Shown here: positions 33,391 to 42,286 of the stretch, piece after piece
How the letters are laid out: every line of letters starts with the position of its first letter
Position numbering within the stretch: position 1 is the stretch's first letter
Assembly (NCBI GenBank): GCA_903905455.1
Contig: CAIVGN010000077.1
Coordinates: 62,001-126,000, forward strand
Direction of reading: 5' to 3'
DNA length: 64,000 bases
Source: an uncultured Archangium sp.
Lineage (GTDB): Bacteria; Myxococcota; Myxococcia; Myxococcales; Myxococcaceae
Made by a program: the position numbers and the translations under genes
The notes under the pieces: model-generated
The model's database searches: none
What the model saw: the letters and a program-made list of their open reading frames with translations, nothing else
Told to the model about the DNA's origin: nothing

Positions 33391-33429
33391 CCCTCACCCG
33401 GCCCCGCTCCCCCTTCGAAGGAGCGGGAA
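33391..33429. repeat. REP-like palindromic element
   Basis: The sequence CCCCTCACCCGGCCCCGCTCC, split from its partner GGAGCGGG by a short loop, forms an 8-base stem (33404-33411 with 33421-33428). Its first half nearly repeats the CCCCTCACCCCGGCCC found at 51277-51290. Both copies lie between genes. REP-type elements of this base composition are scattered in many GC-rich genomes. Confidence 0.4.
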
Positions 33430-33442
33430 TTGGCTCAGCGGT

Positions 33443-35590
33443 TCACTTCGGCTTCGGCGGCAGCGGCGGGCGCGGCATGGTGCTGGGGCCGGCGACGCGG
33501 GGCCCGGCCGACACGGCGTTGACCTGCGGCCGCGGCGCCTCGGGCGGGAGCAGCGCCGAGCGGCCCTGGGGCGTGAGCTCCGGGGTGCTGGGCTGGTGCT
33601 GCGGCATGGGCTCGGGCGGCGTCTTCAGCTCGCCGCCGCGCTCGTCGTCGGCGGCCTCCGAGTCGTCCTCGGCCAGCACGATGATGCGGTCTTCGGCGGC
33701 GAGCACCAGGTTCTCGCCCTGGGGCGGGTTGATCAACGGGGTCTGGCCCATCTTCATGTAGCCGATGGCGACCTCGCGGCGATCACGCGCCACCTTCTGC
33801 ACCGAGAGCCACGAGGTGGTGTGCCCGAGCACGGCGAAGCAGGCGGCGCGCTTCAGGTACACCTCGTTGCCGTCGGAGTCGAAGAGGTCGGTGAACACCG
33901 CGTTGAGCTCGCGGCGCTCGGAGACCTGGGCCAGCAGCATGGAGGTGATCTCCGAGCTGACGACGAAGTCGGCGCCGTAGTCGGTCTCGAGGAGGTCCTT
34001 GGTCCGCGGGTCGAGGATCTCGCTGATGATGCGCGGCTTCTTGTCACCCAGGGCGCGGAACAGGTCGCGCAGCAGCAGCACGGTGATCACCGTCCTGGCG
34101 TCGGCCTCCTCGGGGTCGACGTCGGTGTCCGCCACCACCATGGCCACGGCGAAGTCGGGCGAGACGACCCGCTTGAGCGCGTCGGGCACGGTGGGGTCGC
34201 CGTCGACGTGCTTGAGCTTCAGGTTCTTGAGCCCGCCGACCTCGGCGCGAATGAACTCCGCGAACGACTCCTTGTCCTGGCCGGGCATCAGCCAGGCCTC
34301 GCTGCCGGGGAGCACGTAGTTGTCGAACTCCTTGAGCATGTCGCCCAGCTTGGGGCTCTTGCCGCACACCAGCAGGCGCTCGGGCTTGCGCGAGATGGCC
34401 TCGGCGCCGCGGAAGTCGGGCGAGACGATCGGCTGGTGGTTGGCGGTCAGCGAGAACGAGTCGTCGTCCTGGGCGATGACCAGCAGCTCGTCCTTCACGC
34501 CGAGCACGTACTCGTCGGAGGGGTTGATGATGCACGAGGCGGTGCCCTTGCCGCCCACGGTGCGCACGCCGCAGACCACGGCGTCCTTCATCCTCCACTG
34601 GGCGACGCCGAAGGGCTGGCCGGCGAGCTCGGGGAAGTTCTTGAAGTAGAACTCGCTGCCCTCGTACGAGAGGAGGTCGCGGTACACGGCCGCCAACCCG
34701 TTCTGCCGCGCGGTCTGCACCATCATGCGCGAGAGGGTCTCGGCCATGGCCACCACCTCGACGCCGCCGTTGCCCAGCTGCTCGATGACCGGCTGCCGGC
34801 CCGCGTCTGCGAGCTCGACCACCGCGTGGTTCTTCGAGAGGGCCCCGTTGATGCGGCGCAGGGCGAGCAGGCTCTTGATGGCGCCCATGTCCGCGGCGGC
34901 GTCGGCGTCTTCCGCCTCGGCGTCACCGGCGTCGCCGGAGATGATGATGATGCTCTTGGCGCGGCCGGCGCCGACCTTCTTCAGGTCGTGCACCGAGTGG
35001 GTGTTGCCCTGGCGCACCACCACGCGGGTGGGGCCCATGTCGCCCATGCGCTCGCGCACGGTGGTCTCGACCTCTTCCTTGTCGACCCCCGAGAGGATCA
35101 CCACCGAGGCGTGCTTCTGGTTGGAGTTGGCCTCGCGCAGCTCGCGCAAGATGGCGAACACCTTCTCGCCGTAGCCGAGGATCAACGTGTGCTGCTCGTC
35201 GATGACCGGGCTCTTGCCCTTGCGCAGGTCTTCGATCTTGTCGCCGATGGTCGAGCTGACGAGGCCGATGAGCAAGGCCACCACGCCCACGCCGCACAGG
35301 GTGGTGAAGATGGCCACGGCGCGCAGCAGCGTGCCGGTGTCGCCGCCCATGGTGCCGGCGTCGGCGACGCGGCCCAGCGCCCACCACATGGACTCGAGGA
35401 AGTCGAAGGGCTCGGCGCCCGGCTCGGGGGGCGGCATGACGGCGCGCGCCAGGGTGGCGTTGAAGAGCACCAGGATGAAGGACAGCCCGAAGAGCCCCAC
35501 GAAGCGGGACAGCGGGCTCCACGAGAGGAAACGATCGACCTGGTAGCGAACCTTGTCGCCGAAGCTGGGGACGTCGGACTGGTCAGACAT
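33443..35590 (-). CDS. CASTOR/POLLUX-type ion channel with RCK-like domains
   Basis: A 715-residue membrane protein, start at the ATG at 35590 (MSDQSDVPSFGDKVRYQVDRF). It has two to three membrane helices within residues 28-112. Between them, the pore loop MWWALGRVADAGT holds an A-D-A-G filter-like sequence that matches the ADxGN region of plant CASTOR and POLLUX. A Rossmann-type RCK/TrkA-N domain starts at 136 (LILGYGEKVFAILREL), and a second similar unit lies near 420-560. These channels conduct K+ or Ca2+ and are gated by cytoplasmic ligands. The last 75 residues are a Pro-rich tail. It is the first gene of a minus-strand set with the kelch and kinase genes. Confidence 0.82.
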   Translation of the reverse strand: MSDQSDVPSFGDKVRYQVDRFLSWSPLSRFVGLFGLSFILVLFNATLARAVMPPPEPGAEPFDFLESMWWALGRVADAGTMGGDTGTLLRAVAIFTTLCGVGVVALLIGLVSSTIGDKIEDLRKGKSPVIDEQHTLILGYGEKVFAILRELREANSNQKHASVVILSGVDKEEVETTVRERMGDMGPTRVVVRQGNTHSVHDLKKVGAGRAKSIIIISGDAGDAEAEDADAAADMGAIKSLLALRRINGALSKNHAVVELADAGRQPVIEQLGNGGVEVVAMAETLSRMMVQTARQNGLAAVYRDLLSYEGSEFYFKNFPELAGQPFGVAQWRMKDAVVCGVRTVGGKGTASCIINPSDEYVLGVKDELLVIAQDDDSFSLTANHQPIVSPDFRGAEAISRKPERLLVCGKSPKLGDMLKEFDNYVLPGSEAWLMPGQDKESFAEFIRAEVGGLKNLKLKHVDGDPTVPDALKRVVSPDFAVAMVVADTDVDPEEADARTVITVLLLRDLFRALGDKKPRIISEILDPRTKDLLETDYGADFVVSSEITSMLLAQVSERRELNAVFTDLFDSDGNEVYLKRAACFAVLGHTTSWLSVQKVARDRREVAIGYMKMGQTPLINPPQGENLVLAAEDRIIVLAEDDSEAADDERGGELKTPPEPMPQHQPSTPELTPQGRSALLPPEAPRPQVNAVSAGPRVAGPSTMPRPPLPPKPK

Positions 35591-35847
35591 GCGCGGGACT
35601 CTACGCATGGGCTCCCGGGGCGTTGAACGATTTGTGCTCAGCGGCGCTGGGGCGTTTCGCGCCTCGGGGGCCGCGGCGGGTCGGGCATGAGCAGGCGAGC
35701 CTCGCGCAGTTCGCGGCGGCCGAACATCCCCCCTGTCCCGGGTGTCGCCGGGGGCTGGCCCGGCGGTACACGAAGGCTGCGCCGACGCCTCCGCCGGCAG
35801 CGCTCCGGTACGCCCTGCCGGAACCACAGGTTGTGGAGGGAGCTCTC

Positions 35848-37335
35848 ATGAAACGCCTCGTTCGCCTCTTCGCGCTCTGCGCGCTGTGCAGTTCCGTCGA
35901 TGTCCGCGCCACCCCTGCCGTCCCGCCGCCGCCACGCGACGAGGCGCCGCTGTCATGCCTGCCCGCCGCCAAGCCCTTCTTCGCCCGCGCCTGGGAGGCG
36001 TTGTCCAACGCGCACGCCGACGATGCCCGGGAGCTCTTCGCGCAGACCGTGGCCGTGGACCCCGGCTGCGTGCTCGCCTGGGCCCACCTGGGTGCCCTGA
36101 CCCCCGGCGCCCAGGGCCGGCGCATGGTCGACGACGCGGTCAGCGGCAGCGGCGCCGTCAGCGAGGTCGAGCGGTTCCAGGTGCAGGCCCTGGCCGCGCA
36201 GCACCGGGGCGACGCCGAGCAGTCGCTGACGCTGTGGCGCAAGGCGCGAGAGCTGGTGCCCCGGTCGTACGAGCTCAACTTCATCGTGGCCCAGCGCGCC
36301 GCGGTGCTGCAGCTGTGGCACGACGCGGCCGACGCCGCGCGCCGCGCCACCGAGCTGCGGCCCGAGCGCGGCGCCGCCTGGAACGTGTTGGGCTACGCGT
36401 CCATGGGGCTCCGCCGGCCCGAGGCCGTCGCCGCGTTCCAGCGCTACGCCCAGGTCGCGCCGCTCGAGCCCAACGCCCACGACTCGCTGGGCGACGCGCT
36501 GCTGGCCAACGACCAGCTCGAGGACGCCCGGGCCGCCTACCAGCGCGCCCTCGACACGTCGGGCGGCAGCTTCTGGGCCTCGGGCCACGGCGTGGCCACG
36601 GCGTGCGCCCTGCAACAGGACTGGTTCTGCGCGCGCGCGGCCATCGAGAAGGCCCGGCGCACGGCGCCGCAAGCCGACGACAAGCTGCGCCTCATGGAAT
36701 GGACGGCCTGGAGCTACCTCGCCGACGGCCAACCGGCCGAGGCCTTCCGCGCCCTCGAAGATCTCGAGCAGGACGCCCGGCGCCTCAAGGTCGACGCCCG
36801 GGCCGTCGGCGCCGTGGTGCTGCGCGGCCGCTTCCTCATCCACCAGGGGCGGTACCAGGACGGGCTGGTGGTGCTCCAGGCGCTGGGCAAGCAGCGGTGG
36901 CCGGCGCTCCTCGAAGGGCAGAAGCTCGCGCTCGAGGCCGGGCGGCTCCACGCGGTGACCGAGGCCCAGGCGCGCCTGGGCCAGGTGCGCGAGGCCGAGA
37001 AGACGCTGGGGGTGCTGCGGGCCCTCTTCGACAGCCGGCCGCGGGACGTGCAGGGCCTCGACCGGGTGGCCCACGCGCGGGGGTTGATCGCGCTGCAGAA
37101 GAAAGACCCGGCCCTGGCCATCAGCGCCTTCCAGCAGTGCTCGGAAGGCGCCGACGCCTGCCGCCTCGACCTCGCCGCCGCGCAGGAGGCTGCCGGGGAC
37201 GGGCCCGCCGCGGCGAACACGCGCACCCTGATCAGCCGCGCCAACCACCGCGACCCCGAGTACTGGTGGGTGCGCATCCGCGCCCTGACGCCCAGCCGCG
37301 CGAGCCCCGGCCTGCGCGACGAGCCCTCGCTGTAG
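35848..37335 (+). CDS. Secreted TPR-repeat protein
   Basis: A 495-residue protein, start at the ATG at 35848 preceded by GGAGGGA about 7 bases upstream. The signal peptide is MKRLVRLFALCALCSSVDVRA. From about residue 40 to 470 it is a helical TPR array: ARAWEALSNAHADDARELFAQTVAVDP, NVLGYASMGLRRPEAV and DSLGDALLANDQLEDARAAYQRAL are typical units. Five Cys are spread through the array. It is probably a periplasmic scaffold; no catalytic domain. Divergent from the channel gene with 257 bases between, in which I see no clear site apart from the RBS; convergent with the mog gene. Confidence 0.8.
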   Translation: MKRLVRLFALCALCSSVDVRATPAVPPPPRDEAPLSCLPAAKPFFARAWEALSNAHADDARELFAQTVAVDPGCVLAWAHLGALTPGAQGRRMVDDAVSGSGAVSEVERFQVQALAAQHRGDAEQSLTLWRKARELVPRSYELNFIVAQRAAVLQLWHDAADAARRATELRPERGAAWNVLGYASMGLRRPEAVAAFQRYAQVAPLEPNAHDSLGDALLANDQLEDARAAYQRALDTSGGSFWASGHGVATACALQQDWFCARAAIEKARRTAPQADDKLRLMEWTAWSYLADGQPAEAFRALEDLEQDARRLKVDARAVGAVVLRGRFLIHQGRYQDGLVVLQALGKQRWPALLEGQKLALEAGRLHAVTEAQARLGQVREAEKTLGVLRALFDSRPRDVQGLDRVAHARGLIALQKKDPALAISAFQQCSEGADACRLDLAAAQEAAGDGPAAANTRTLISRANHRDPEYWWVRIRALTPSRASPGLRDEPSL

Positions 37336-37338
37336 GCG

Positions 37339-37869
37339 CTACTTCTGCTTCGGGCGGAAGACCTTCGGCGCGGCGGGCGTGCCCTCGAGGTACGGCCCGC
37401 CGATGAGGTCGACGCAGTAGGGGATCGCCGGGAACACCGCCTCGAGGCACTCGCGGATGGAGGCGGGCTTGCCCGGCAGGTTCACGATGAGGCTCGCGCC
37501 GCGGATGCCGGCGGTCTGCCGCGAGAGGATGGCGGTGGGCACGTGCTCGAGGGACTTCTTGCGCATCAGCTCGCCGAAGCCCGGCAGCATCTTCTGGCAC
37601 ACCGCCTCGGTGGCCTCGGGGGTGACGTCGCGGGGCGCGGGGCCAGTGCCGCCGGTGGTGACCACCAGGCCGCAGCGCTCGACGTCGCACAGCTCGATGA
37701 GGGTCCGCTCGATGGTGGCGAGGTCGTCGGGAATGAGGCGCACCACCGCTTGCCACGGGCCCTGGAGCCACTCGGTCAGGGTGTCGGCGATGGCCTTGCC
37801 CGAGAGGTCTTCGTAGACGCCGGCCGACGCGCGATCAGAGAGGGTGACGATGCCAATGCGGGCGCTCAT
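37339..37869 (-). CDS. mog: Molybdopterin adenylyltransferase (MogA/MoaB family)
   Basis: A 176-residue cytoplasmic enzyme, start at the ATG at 37869 (MSARIGIVTLSDRASAGVYED); 32 upstream codons are open but do not fit the family. It has the MPT-binding fold marks TTGGTGPAPRD (71-81) and SLEHVPTAILSRQTAG, as well as LIVNLPGKPASIRECLEAV near the end. The full set is closer to MogA than to the shorter MoaB. It activates molybdopterin with ATP before molybdenum insertion. No other cofactor genes are adjacent. Confidence 0.87.
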   Translation of the reverse strand: MSARIGIVTLSDRASAGVYEDLSGKAIADTLTEWLQGPWQAVVRLIPDDLATIERTLIELCDVERCGLVVTTGGTGPAPRDVTPEATEAVCQKMLPGFGELMRKKSLEHVPTAILSRQTAGIRGASLIVNLPGKPASIRECLEAVFPAIPYCVDLIGGPYLEGTPAAPKVFRPKQK

Positions 37870-37993
37870 GAGGCGGGGGATATGCCATGGTCGCCGCGCC
37901 ACGCGCATCAAGTCTGACCGGTGGATGTTCTGCGGCGGTAAGCACCAGGGCCAGACCCGCGTCACCCTGCCGAAGATGGACGAGGTTCACACC

Positions 37994-38830
37994 ATGACGG
38001 TTCGCAAGATTCTCAGCGCTCGCACGGCGCTCCCCCAGGTCGAAGTGATGCTCCAGGCGCTGGTCGAGGCGGCGGTCTTCATCGGCGGCGCCGACGGCCG
38101 CTTCGGCGAAGACGAACTCAACGTGTTCATCGACAGCATGCGCGAGGTGGTCTCGGGGGCGGTCGGCCACCAGTTCCTCCAGACCCTGGGCGCCACGTCC
38201 CGGCTGCTCGACCAGGCCCGCGCGGCCCGCGGGGCGCTGGCGGCCAAGGGGCCCGAGCAGTACCTCCAGGAGCTGGCGCCCCGGTTCCACGGCACCTTCG
38301 GCCGCGACGGGCTGATGCTCGCCTACCGGGTGGTGCTCGCCGACGGCAAGGTGACCGAGAAGGAAGCGGCGGCCTTCAGCGCGCTCGCCGCGGCGCTCGG
38401 CGTCGAGGTCACCGAGACGAAGGTGCTGCAGGAGCTCGCCACCAAGACCGAGCTCGCCAGCCACCGCGGCCACCGCGGCGAGTCCATCGAGCAGGTCGCG
38501 ACGCTCGAGGGCAAGGGCTGGACCAAGCTCCCCTCCGGCAAGGACCACGGCTTCGACGCGGCCAAGGAATACCGCCAGCCGTCCGGGGGCAGCCTGCTGC
38601 TCGAGCTCGACGCCTCGGAGTCGGTGCTGCACGTCAACGTGCTCGACGCCGCCGGCAAGGGGCCGCACCTGGTGTGCCTGTTCGGCGACGCGTTGCCCGC
38701 GCTGCTGGCGGTGATCGATGGCCTGCGTGACGCGCTGCAGGTGGCGACCCTGGGCGAGAAGCTGCCGGCGCTGCGCGCGGTGTGCACCGAGGTGTTCGCC
38801 GAGCACGACGGGCACTTCGCGAAGGTCTGA
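37994..38830 (+). CDS. TerB-like domain protein
   Basis: A 278-residue soluble protein. I prefer the ATG at 37994, with GAGG 9 bases upstream, over the in-frame ATG at 37976. Residues 1-140 hold two helical units of TerB type, with AAVFIGGADGRFGEDEL and MLAYRVVLADGKVTEKEAAAFSALAAALGV. Acidic residues after each Gly could bind a metal. Residues 165-278 form another domain with strands (GSLLLELDASESVLHVNVLDAAG). TerB was named from tellurite resistance but occurs in many stress and phage-related contexts; no other ter gene is present. Confidence 0.65.
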   Translation: MTVRKILSARTALPQVEVMLQALVEAAVFIGGADGRFGEDELNVFIDSMREVVSGAVGHQFLQTLGATSRLLDQARAARGALAAKGPEQYLQELAPRFHGTFGRDGLMLAYRVVLADGKVTEKEAAAFSALAAALGVEVTETKVLQELATKTELASHRGHRGESIEQVATLEGKGWTKLPSGKDHGFDAAKEYRQPSGGSLLLELDASESVLHVNVLDAAGKGPHLVCLFGDALPALLAVIDGLRDALQVATLGEKLPALRAVCTEVFAEHDGHFAKV

Positions 38831-38898
38831 GGGCCCGGGCTCCCGCGCGCGAGGGGGCCCTGCTTGAATTCCGCGCCGTGAGCTGCTGTTGATGGGGC

Positions 38899-39549
38899 GT
38901 GCGCGCGCTCCCCCTCACCCTGCTGTTCGCCTTGCCCTGCCTCGCCGCCGACGACGGGTGGGAGGTGGTGGTGAAGGGGCCGATCACCGTCAAGAACCGC
39001 GCGGTGACCGACTCGTCGATCAAGGAGGTCTGGGCCGAGGGCGAGATCGCCGCGCCCGCCCCCGAGGTGCAGGACGCGCTGATGGAGGTCGGCAAGCTGC
39101 GCTCGTACATGCCCTACATGAAGGACGCGCGGGAGCTGGGCGAGCGGCTGGCCGACGGCTCCATCTACGTCTACACGCTCATCGACCTGCCGGTGGTGGG
39201 CAAGCGCGACTACATCACCCGGCTGTGGCTGCGGGAATCGCTGGCCCCCGACGGCACCGGCACCTTCCGCAACGAGTGGCACGCCTTCCCCGACTTCACG
39301 CCGCGGCGCCAGGGCATCACCCGCGTCGAGCACAACGACGGGAGCTGGGTCATCACCCCGCTGCCGGGCGGCGCGAAGTGCTGGGCGGTGTACCGCTTCA
39401 CCGTCGACCCCGGCGGGTGGATCCCCGCGTTCGCCGCCAACATGGGCAACGAGCGGGGCGTGCGCGAGACCTTCGAGGCGGTGGCGAAGGAAGGCCAGCG
39501 GCGCTTCGCCCTGCGCGGGGCGACGGGCACGGTGCGCGCCCAGCCCTGA
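38899..39549 (+). CDS. Secreted START/SRPBCC-domain protein
   Basis: A 216-residue protein starting at the GTG at 38899. The signal peptide is VRALPLTLLFALPCLAADD. The rest matches the START-like lipid-binding fold: KGPITVKNRAV, then EVWAEGEIAAPAPEVQDALM, then LDLPVVGKRDYITRL-type strands and a C-terminal helix (RETFEAVAKEGQRR). Such proteins bind a lipid or other hydrophobic molecule in an internal cavity, here probably in the periplasm. Convergent with the UGM-like gene with only 7 bases between the ends. Confidence 0.75.
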   Translation: MRALPLTLLFALPCLAADDGWEVVVKGPITVKNRAVTDSSIKEVWAEGEIAAPAPEVQDALMEVGKLRSYMPYMKDARELGERLADGSIYVYTLIDLPVVGKRDYITRLWLRESLAPDGTGTFRNEWHAFPDFTPRRQGITRVEHNDGSWVITPLPGGAKCWAVYRFTVDPGGWIPAFAANMGNERGVRETFEAVAKEGQRRFALRGATGTVRAQP

Positions 39550-39556
39550 GCTCCCT

Positions 39557-40951
39557 TCAGCGCACGCCGCGGTTGGCCACGGCGGGGAAGGGCAGCGTGG
39601 TCTCGGCCGTGCCCTGCAGCAGCCGGTCGACCACTTCGACCCCCTGCATCATCGAGTGGTCCTGGTTGGCGACCTCGTACTTCCACGCGCCGAAGCGGCC
39701 TCGGCTGTAGATCTCGCGGGCCTCGAGGGCCGGCAGCACCTTGGCCAGGTGCGCGTCGCGATCGACGGTGGGCGTGGGGTAGCCGTACTCGGCGCGGTAG
39801 GTCCACGTGGAGACGACCTGCTCCCGCGAGCCGATGAGCCCGGTGGCCAGCGCGCCCTTGATGGTCTGCTCGACGAGCGTGGCCTGGTCGACGGGCTTGG
39901 CGGGCGACTCGCTGGTCTCGGTCATCAGCGACCAGAAGCGCTTCGGGTCGGGCACGTGCGCCTGGCTGTAGTTCGAGAAGACGGTGGCCCGGTAGAACGG
40001 CGCGGTGTCTTCGGGGAAGTAGATCCAGCACTTGGTGGCCATTTCGGCCGGGGTCTGGCCCGCGAGGCCCAGGCCCACGATGTTCGTCGACGAGTGCACC
40101 AGCTGCTGCGCGGCCTGGCTGACGACCGGGTCGTGGGGCGTGAGCAGCGGCACCAGGCGGTCGACGGGCATGGTGGAGATCAGCGCGTCGTAGGGCAGGG
40201 CCTCGCCGTTGGAGAGGTGCACCAGGCGCCGGGCGGAGTCCACGGAGGTGACCTGCACCCCCAGCTTGAAGTGCCGGGCGCCGATGAGGCCGGCCACCGC
40301 GCGCCAGATGGACCCGGTGCCGCCTTCCTTCGGGAACTGGAAGGTGTTGTTGGGCCCCCAGGCGACGTCGTCCTTCTCGAGGAGCACGTTGTTGAGCACG
40401 CGCTCGAGGTCGGTGACGGCCACGCGTTCGCCGATCCAGCTCCAGGCGAGCGCCGCGGGCGGGTAGGCCCACACCTTGAAGTTGTAGGGGCGCATGAAGA
40501 TCGCCGCGAGGCCCTCGCCGAAGGTCGCGTCGATCCACTCGTGGAAGTTCGAAGGCGGGGTCGCCGAGGGGCCGCGCTTGAGCAGCTGCACCAGGCCCTG
40601 CACGCACTGCACGAGCGCTTCTTTGGGGAAGTGGCGCAGGTTGTTCTGCACCGGGTAGGGCACCCAGCGGTTGAACATGCGCGCCCAGGCCTCGCGCTGG
40701 TGGTGGTGCCACCCGCCTTCGCCCAGCGCGCGCTGCATCACCTGGTCGAAGTAGGCGTAGTGCGAGAACTGCACGTGGCCGCCGATGTCCCAGGTGAAGC
40801 CCTGCGCGTCGACGAAGCTGCGCGAGAGGCCGCCGACTTCCGGGGCCGCGTCGACCACCACGAAGTCCGTCGCGCCCAGTTCCTGGAGCCGGTACGCGGC
40901 ACCCAGGCCCGTCGGCCCGGCGCCGATGATCACGATTCGCTTGGTGCTCAT
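39557..40951 (-). CDS. FAD-dependent protein, UDP-galactopyranose mutase / amine oxidase-like
   Basis: A 464-residue flavoprotein. The FAD dinucleotide-binding motif is at the start (MSTKRIVIIGAGPTGLGAAYRL), followed by the conserved EVGGLSRSF and WDIGGHVQFSHY. The middle contains FMRPYNFKVWAYPP and LISTMPVDRLV, patterns shared by UDP-galactopyranose mutases and protoporphyrinogen oxidase-like proteins. A sugar-nucleotide mutase or a lipid-linked oxidoreductase are both possible. The start lies 3 bases after the glycosyltransferase stop, so the two form an operon. Confidence 0.78.
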   Translation of the reverse strand: MSTKRIVIIGAGPTGLGAAYRLQELGATDFVVVDAAPEVGGLSRSFVDAQGFTWDIGGHVQFSHYAYFDQVMQRALGEGGWHHHQREAWARMFNRWVPYPVQNNLRHFPKEALVQCVQGLVQLLKRGPSATPPSNFHEWIDATFGEGLAAIFMRPYNFKVWAYPPAALAWSWIGERVAVTDLERVLNNVLLEKDDVAWGPNNTFQFPKEGGTGSIWRAVAGLIGARHFKLGVQVTSVDSARRLVHLSNGEALPYDALISTMPVDRLVPLLTPHDPVVSQAAQQLVHSSTNIVGLGLAGQTPAEMATKCWIYFPEDTAPFYRATVFSNYSQAHVPDPKRFWSLMTETSESPAKPVDQATLVEQTIKGALATGLIGSREQVVSTWTYRAEYGYPTPTVDRDAHLAKVLPALEAREIYSRGRFGAWKYEVANQDHSMMQGVEVVDRLLQGTAETTLPFPAVANRGVR

Positions 40952-40953
40952 GT

Positions 40954-42153
40954 TCAGACCCGACCGAGGACCTTGCGCAGCGACCGCGCGTGCCGGCTGA
41001 ACTTCGAGGGGTCGGCGACCTTCGAGAGGACCACGCTGTTGGGCCCCAGCTGGATGGCCTTGTCGGCGCGCCACTTCACGTGGAAGGTGAAGACGGCCTG
41101 CAGCCAGGCGCCGAAGAGGAAGAACTCCTTGAGGGGCACCAGGAGCACGTCCAGCACCGGGGGCAGCTCGCGGGTCTGGATGGCGTAGTTGAAGCCGTCG
41201 ACGAACATGCGCGAGGCCACGATGAGGGCCAGCAGCCAGCCGGGCGCCAGGCCCAGGGCGAAGAGCACGGTGGGGAAGCCGAGGTGCACCTGGGGCTCGA
41301 GGAAATAGAAGGTCGAGCCCACCAGCGTCTTGCGCATCACCGCCCAGCGCGCGTGGCGATCGAACCAGGCGCGCACCGGCAGCGGCCCCAGCACGTTGCG
41401 GGTGGCGATGCTGGTGCAGCGCACCACGCCCTCCTGGGCGAAGGCCATGCCCATCATGTAGTCCTCGCCGAGGTAGTTGCCGAAGCGCTCGAGGCCGCCC
41501 ATGGCCACCATGTCGTCGCGGTGGAAGAACTCGGTCTTGCCCACCACCGCGTGCATCTTGCGGATCAGGCCCAGCTCGTGGTTCGGGTTCTGCAAGCTCG
41601 AGAGGTGCATGCGCTCGAAGCGGGCGCCGAGGCCTGTCCCGGAGACCCCCACCAGCGGGGCGTGCACCAGGGTCTTGATGCGGCCCTGCGCGTTGGCGAG
41701 CTTCCAGGTGGCGGCCAGCGCTTCCATGAAGGCCTGGCTGGTCTCGACGTTCGACTCGCTGACCCAGATGAAGGGGTTCTTCGCGTGGGGCCAGGCGCTC
41801 GCCAGCTGCGCCATCTTGGCGTTGCCCAGGCCGGCCACGGCGCCGGTGACCAGGCGGAAGCGCGCGGGGTAGCGCTCGACGAAGCGAAGGGCCACCGGGT
41901 ACGCGGCGTCGGCCTCGCTTGCGAGGCACATCAGCACCTCGAAGGCCTCGGGGGCCTGCAGCCGGGCGAAGCTCTCGAGGTTCTCTTCGAGCCGCGGGTC
42001 GAGGCCGCTCATCGGCTTCATCACGGTGATCAGGAGATCGTCGGGCGTCAGCGCGACGTCGGGGCGCCGCAGCGAACGCAGCCACGCGAAGAACGTCCCC
42101 GTCAGGGTTATGACGGTGCCGGCACTGGCGATGGCCCACCATGCGAAGGTCAT
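40954..42153 (-). CDS. GT21-type ceramide glucosyltransferase-like membrane protein
   Basis: A 399-residue membrane glycosyltransferase. It has an N-terminal helix, the catalytic motifs KPMSGLDP (46-53), SESN (132-135, in place of the more usual Ser-Asp-Ser-Asn), EDY (230-232) and RHARW (266-270, the R/QxxRW motif), and three C-terminal helices. This is the pattern of GT21 ceramide glucosyltransferases and their bacterial HpnI-like relatives, which use UDP-sugar on a lipid acceptor. Myxococcota contain sphingolipids, so a sphingolipid or hopanoid acceptor is reasonable. It is followed immediately by the UGM-like gene. Confidence 0.82.
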   Translation of the reverse strand: MTFAWWAIASAGTVITLTGTFFAWLRSLRRPDVALTPDDLLITVMKPMSGLDPRLEENLESFARLQAPEAFEVLMCLASEADAAYPVALRFVERYPARFRLVTGAVAGLGNAKMAQLASAWPHAKNPFIWVSESNVETSQAFMEALAATWKLANAQGRIKTLVHAPLVGVSGTGLGARFERMHLSSLQNPNHELGLIRKMHAVVGKTEFFHRDDMVAMGGLERFGNYLGEDYMMGMAFAQEGVVRCTSIATRNVLGPLPVRAWFDRHARWAVMRKTLVGSTFYFLEPQVHLGFPTVLFALGLAPGWLLALIVASRMFVDGFNYAIQTRELPPVLDVLLVPLKEFFLFGAWLQAVFTFHVKWRADKAIQLGPNSVVLSKVADPSKFSRHARSLRKVLGRV

Positions 42154-42286
42154 GGGGGGTCGCTAGCAGAGACTGCGGACAGATGTCACCGGCGCGGCAC
42201 ACGGGCCGCCCTCACCCCGTACGTGGGGTTTTGCCGGCTCCGGGCTGCATCGTGAGCACAGGTCACCGGGTGAATCAGTACGCCTG

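Noticed and set aside
33383-33397. GTG at 33397 as start of the kelch gene
   Set aside because: It borders the REP-like element and adds charged residues before the signal peptide. The GTG at 33382 gives a cleaner signal sequence.
42214-42236. Hairpin ACCCC-GTACGT-GGGGT followed by TTTG as a terminator
   Set aside because: In the plus direction no gene ends nearby, and in the minus direction no T-run follows it.
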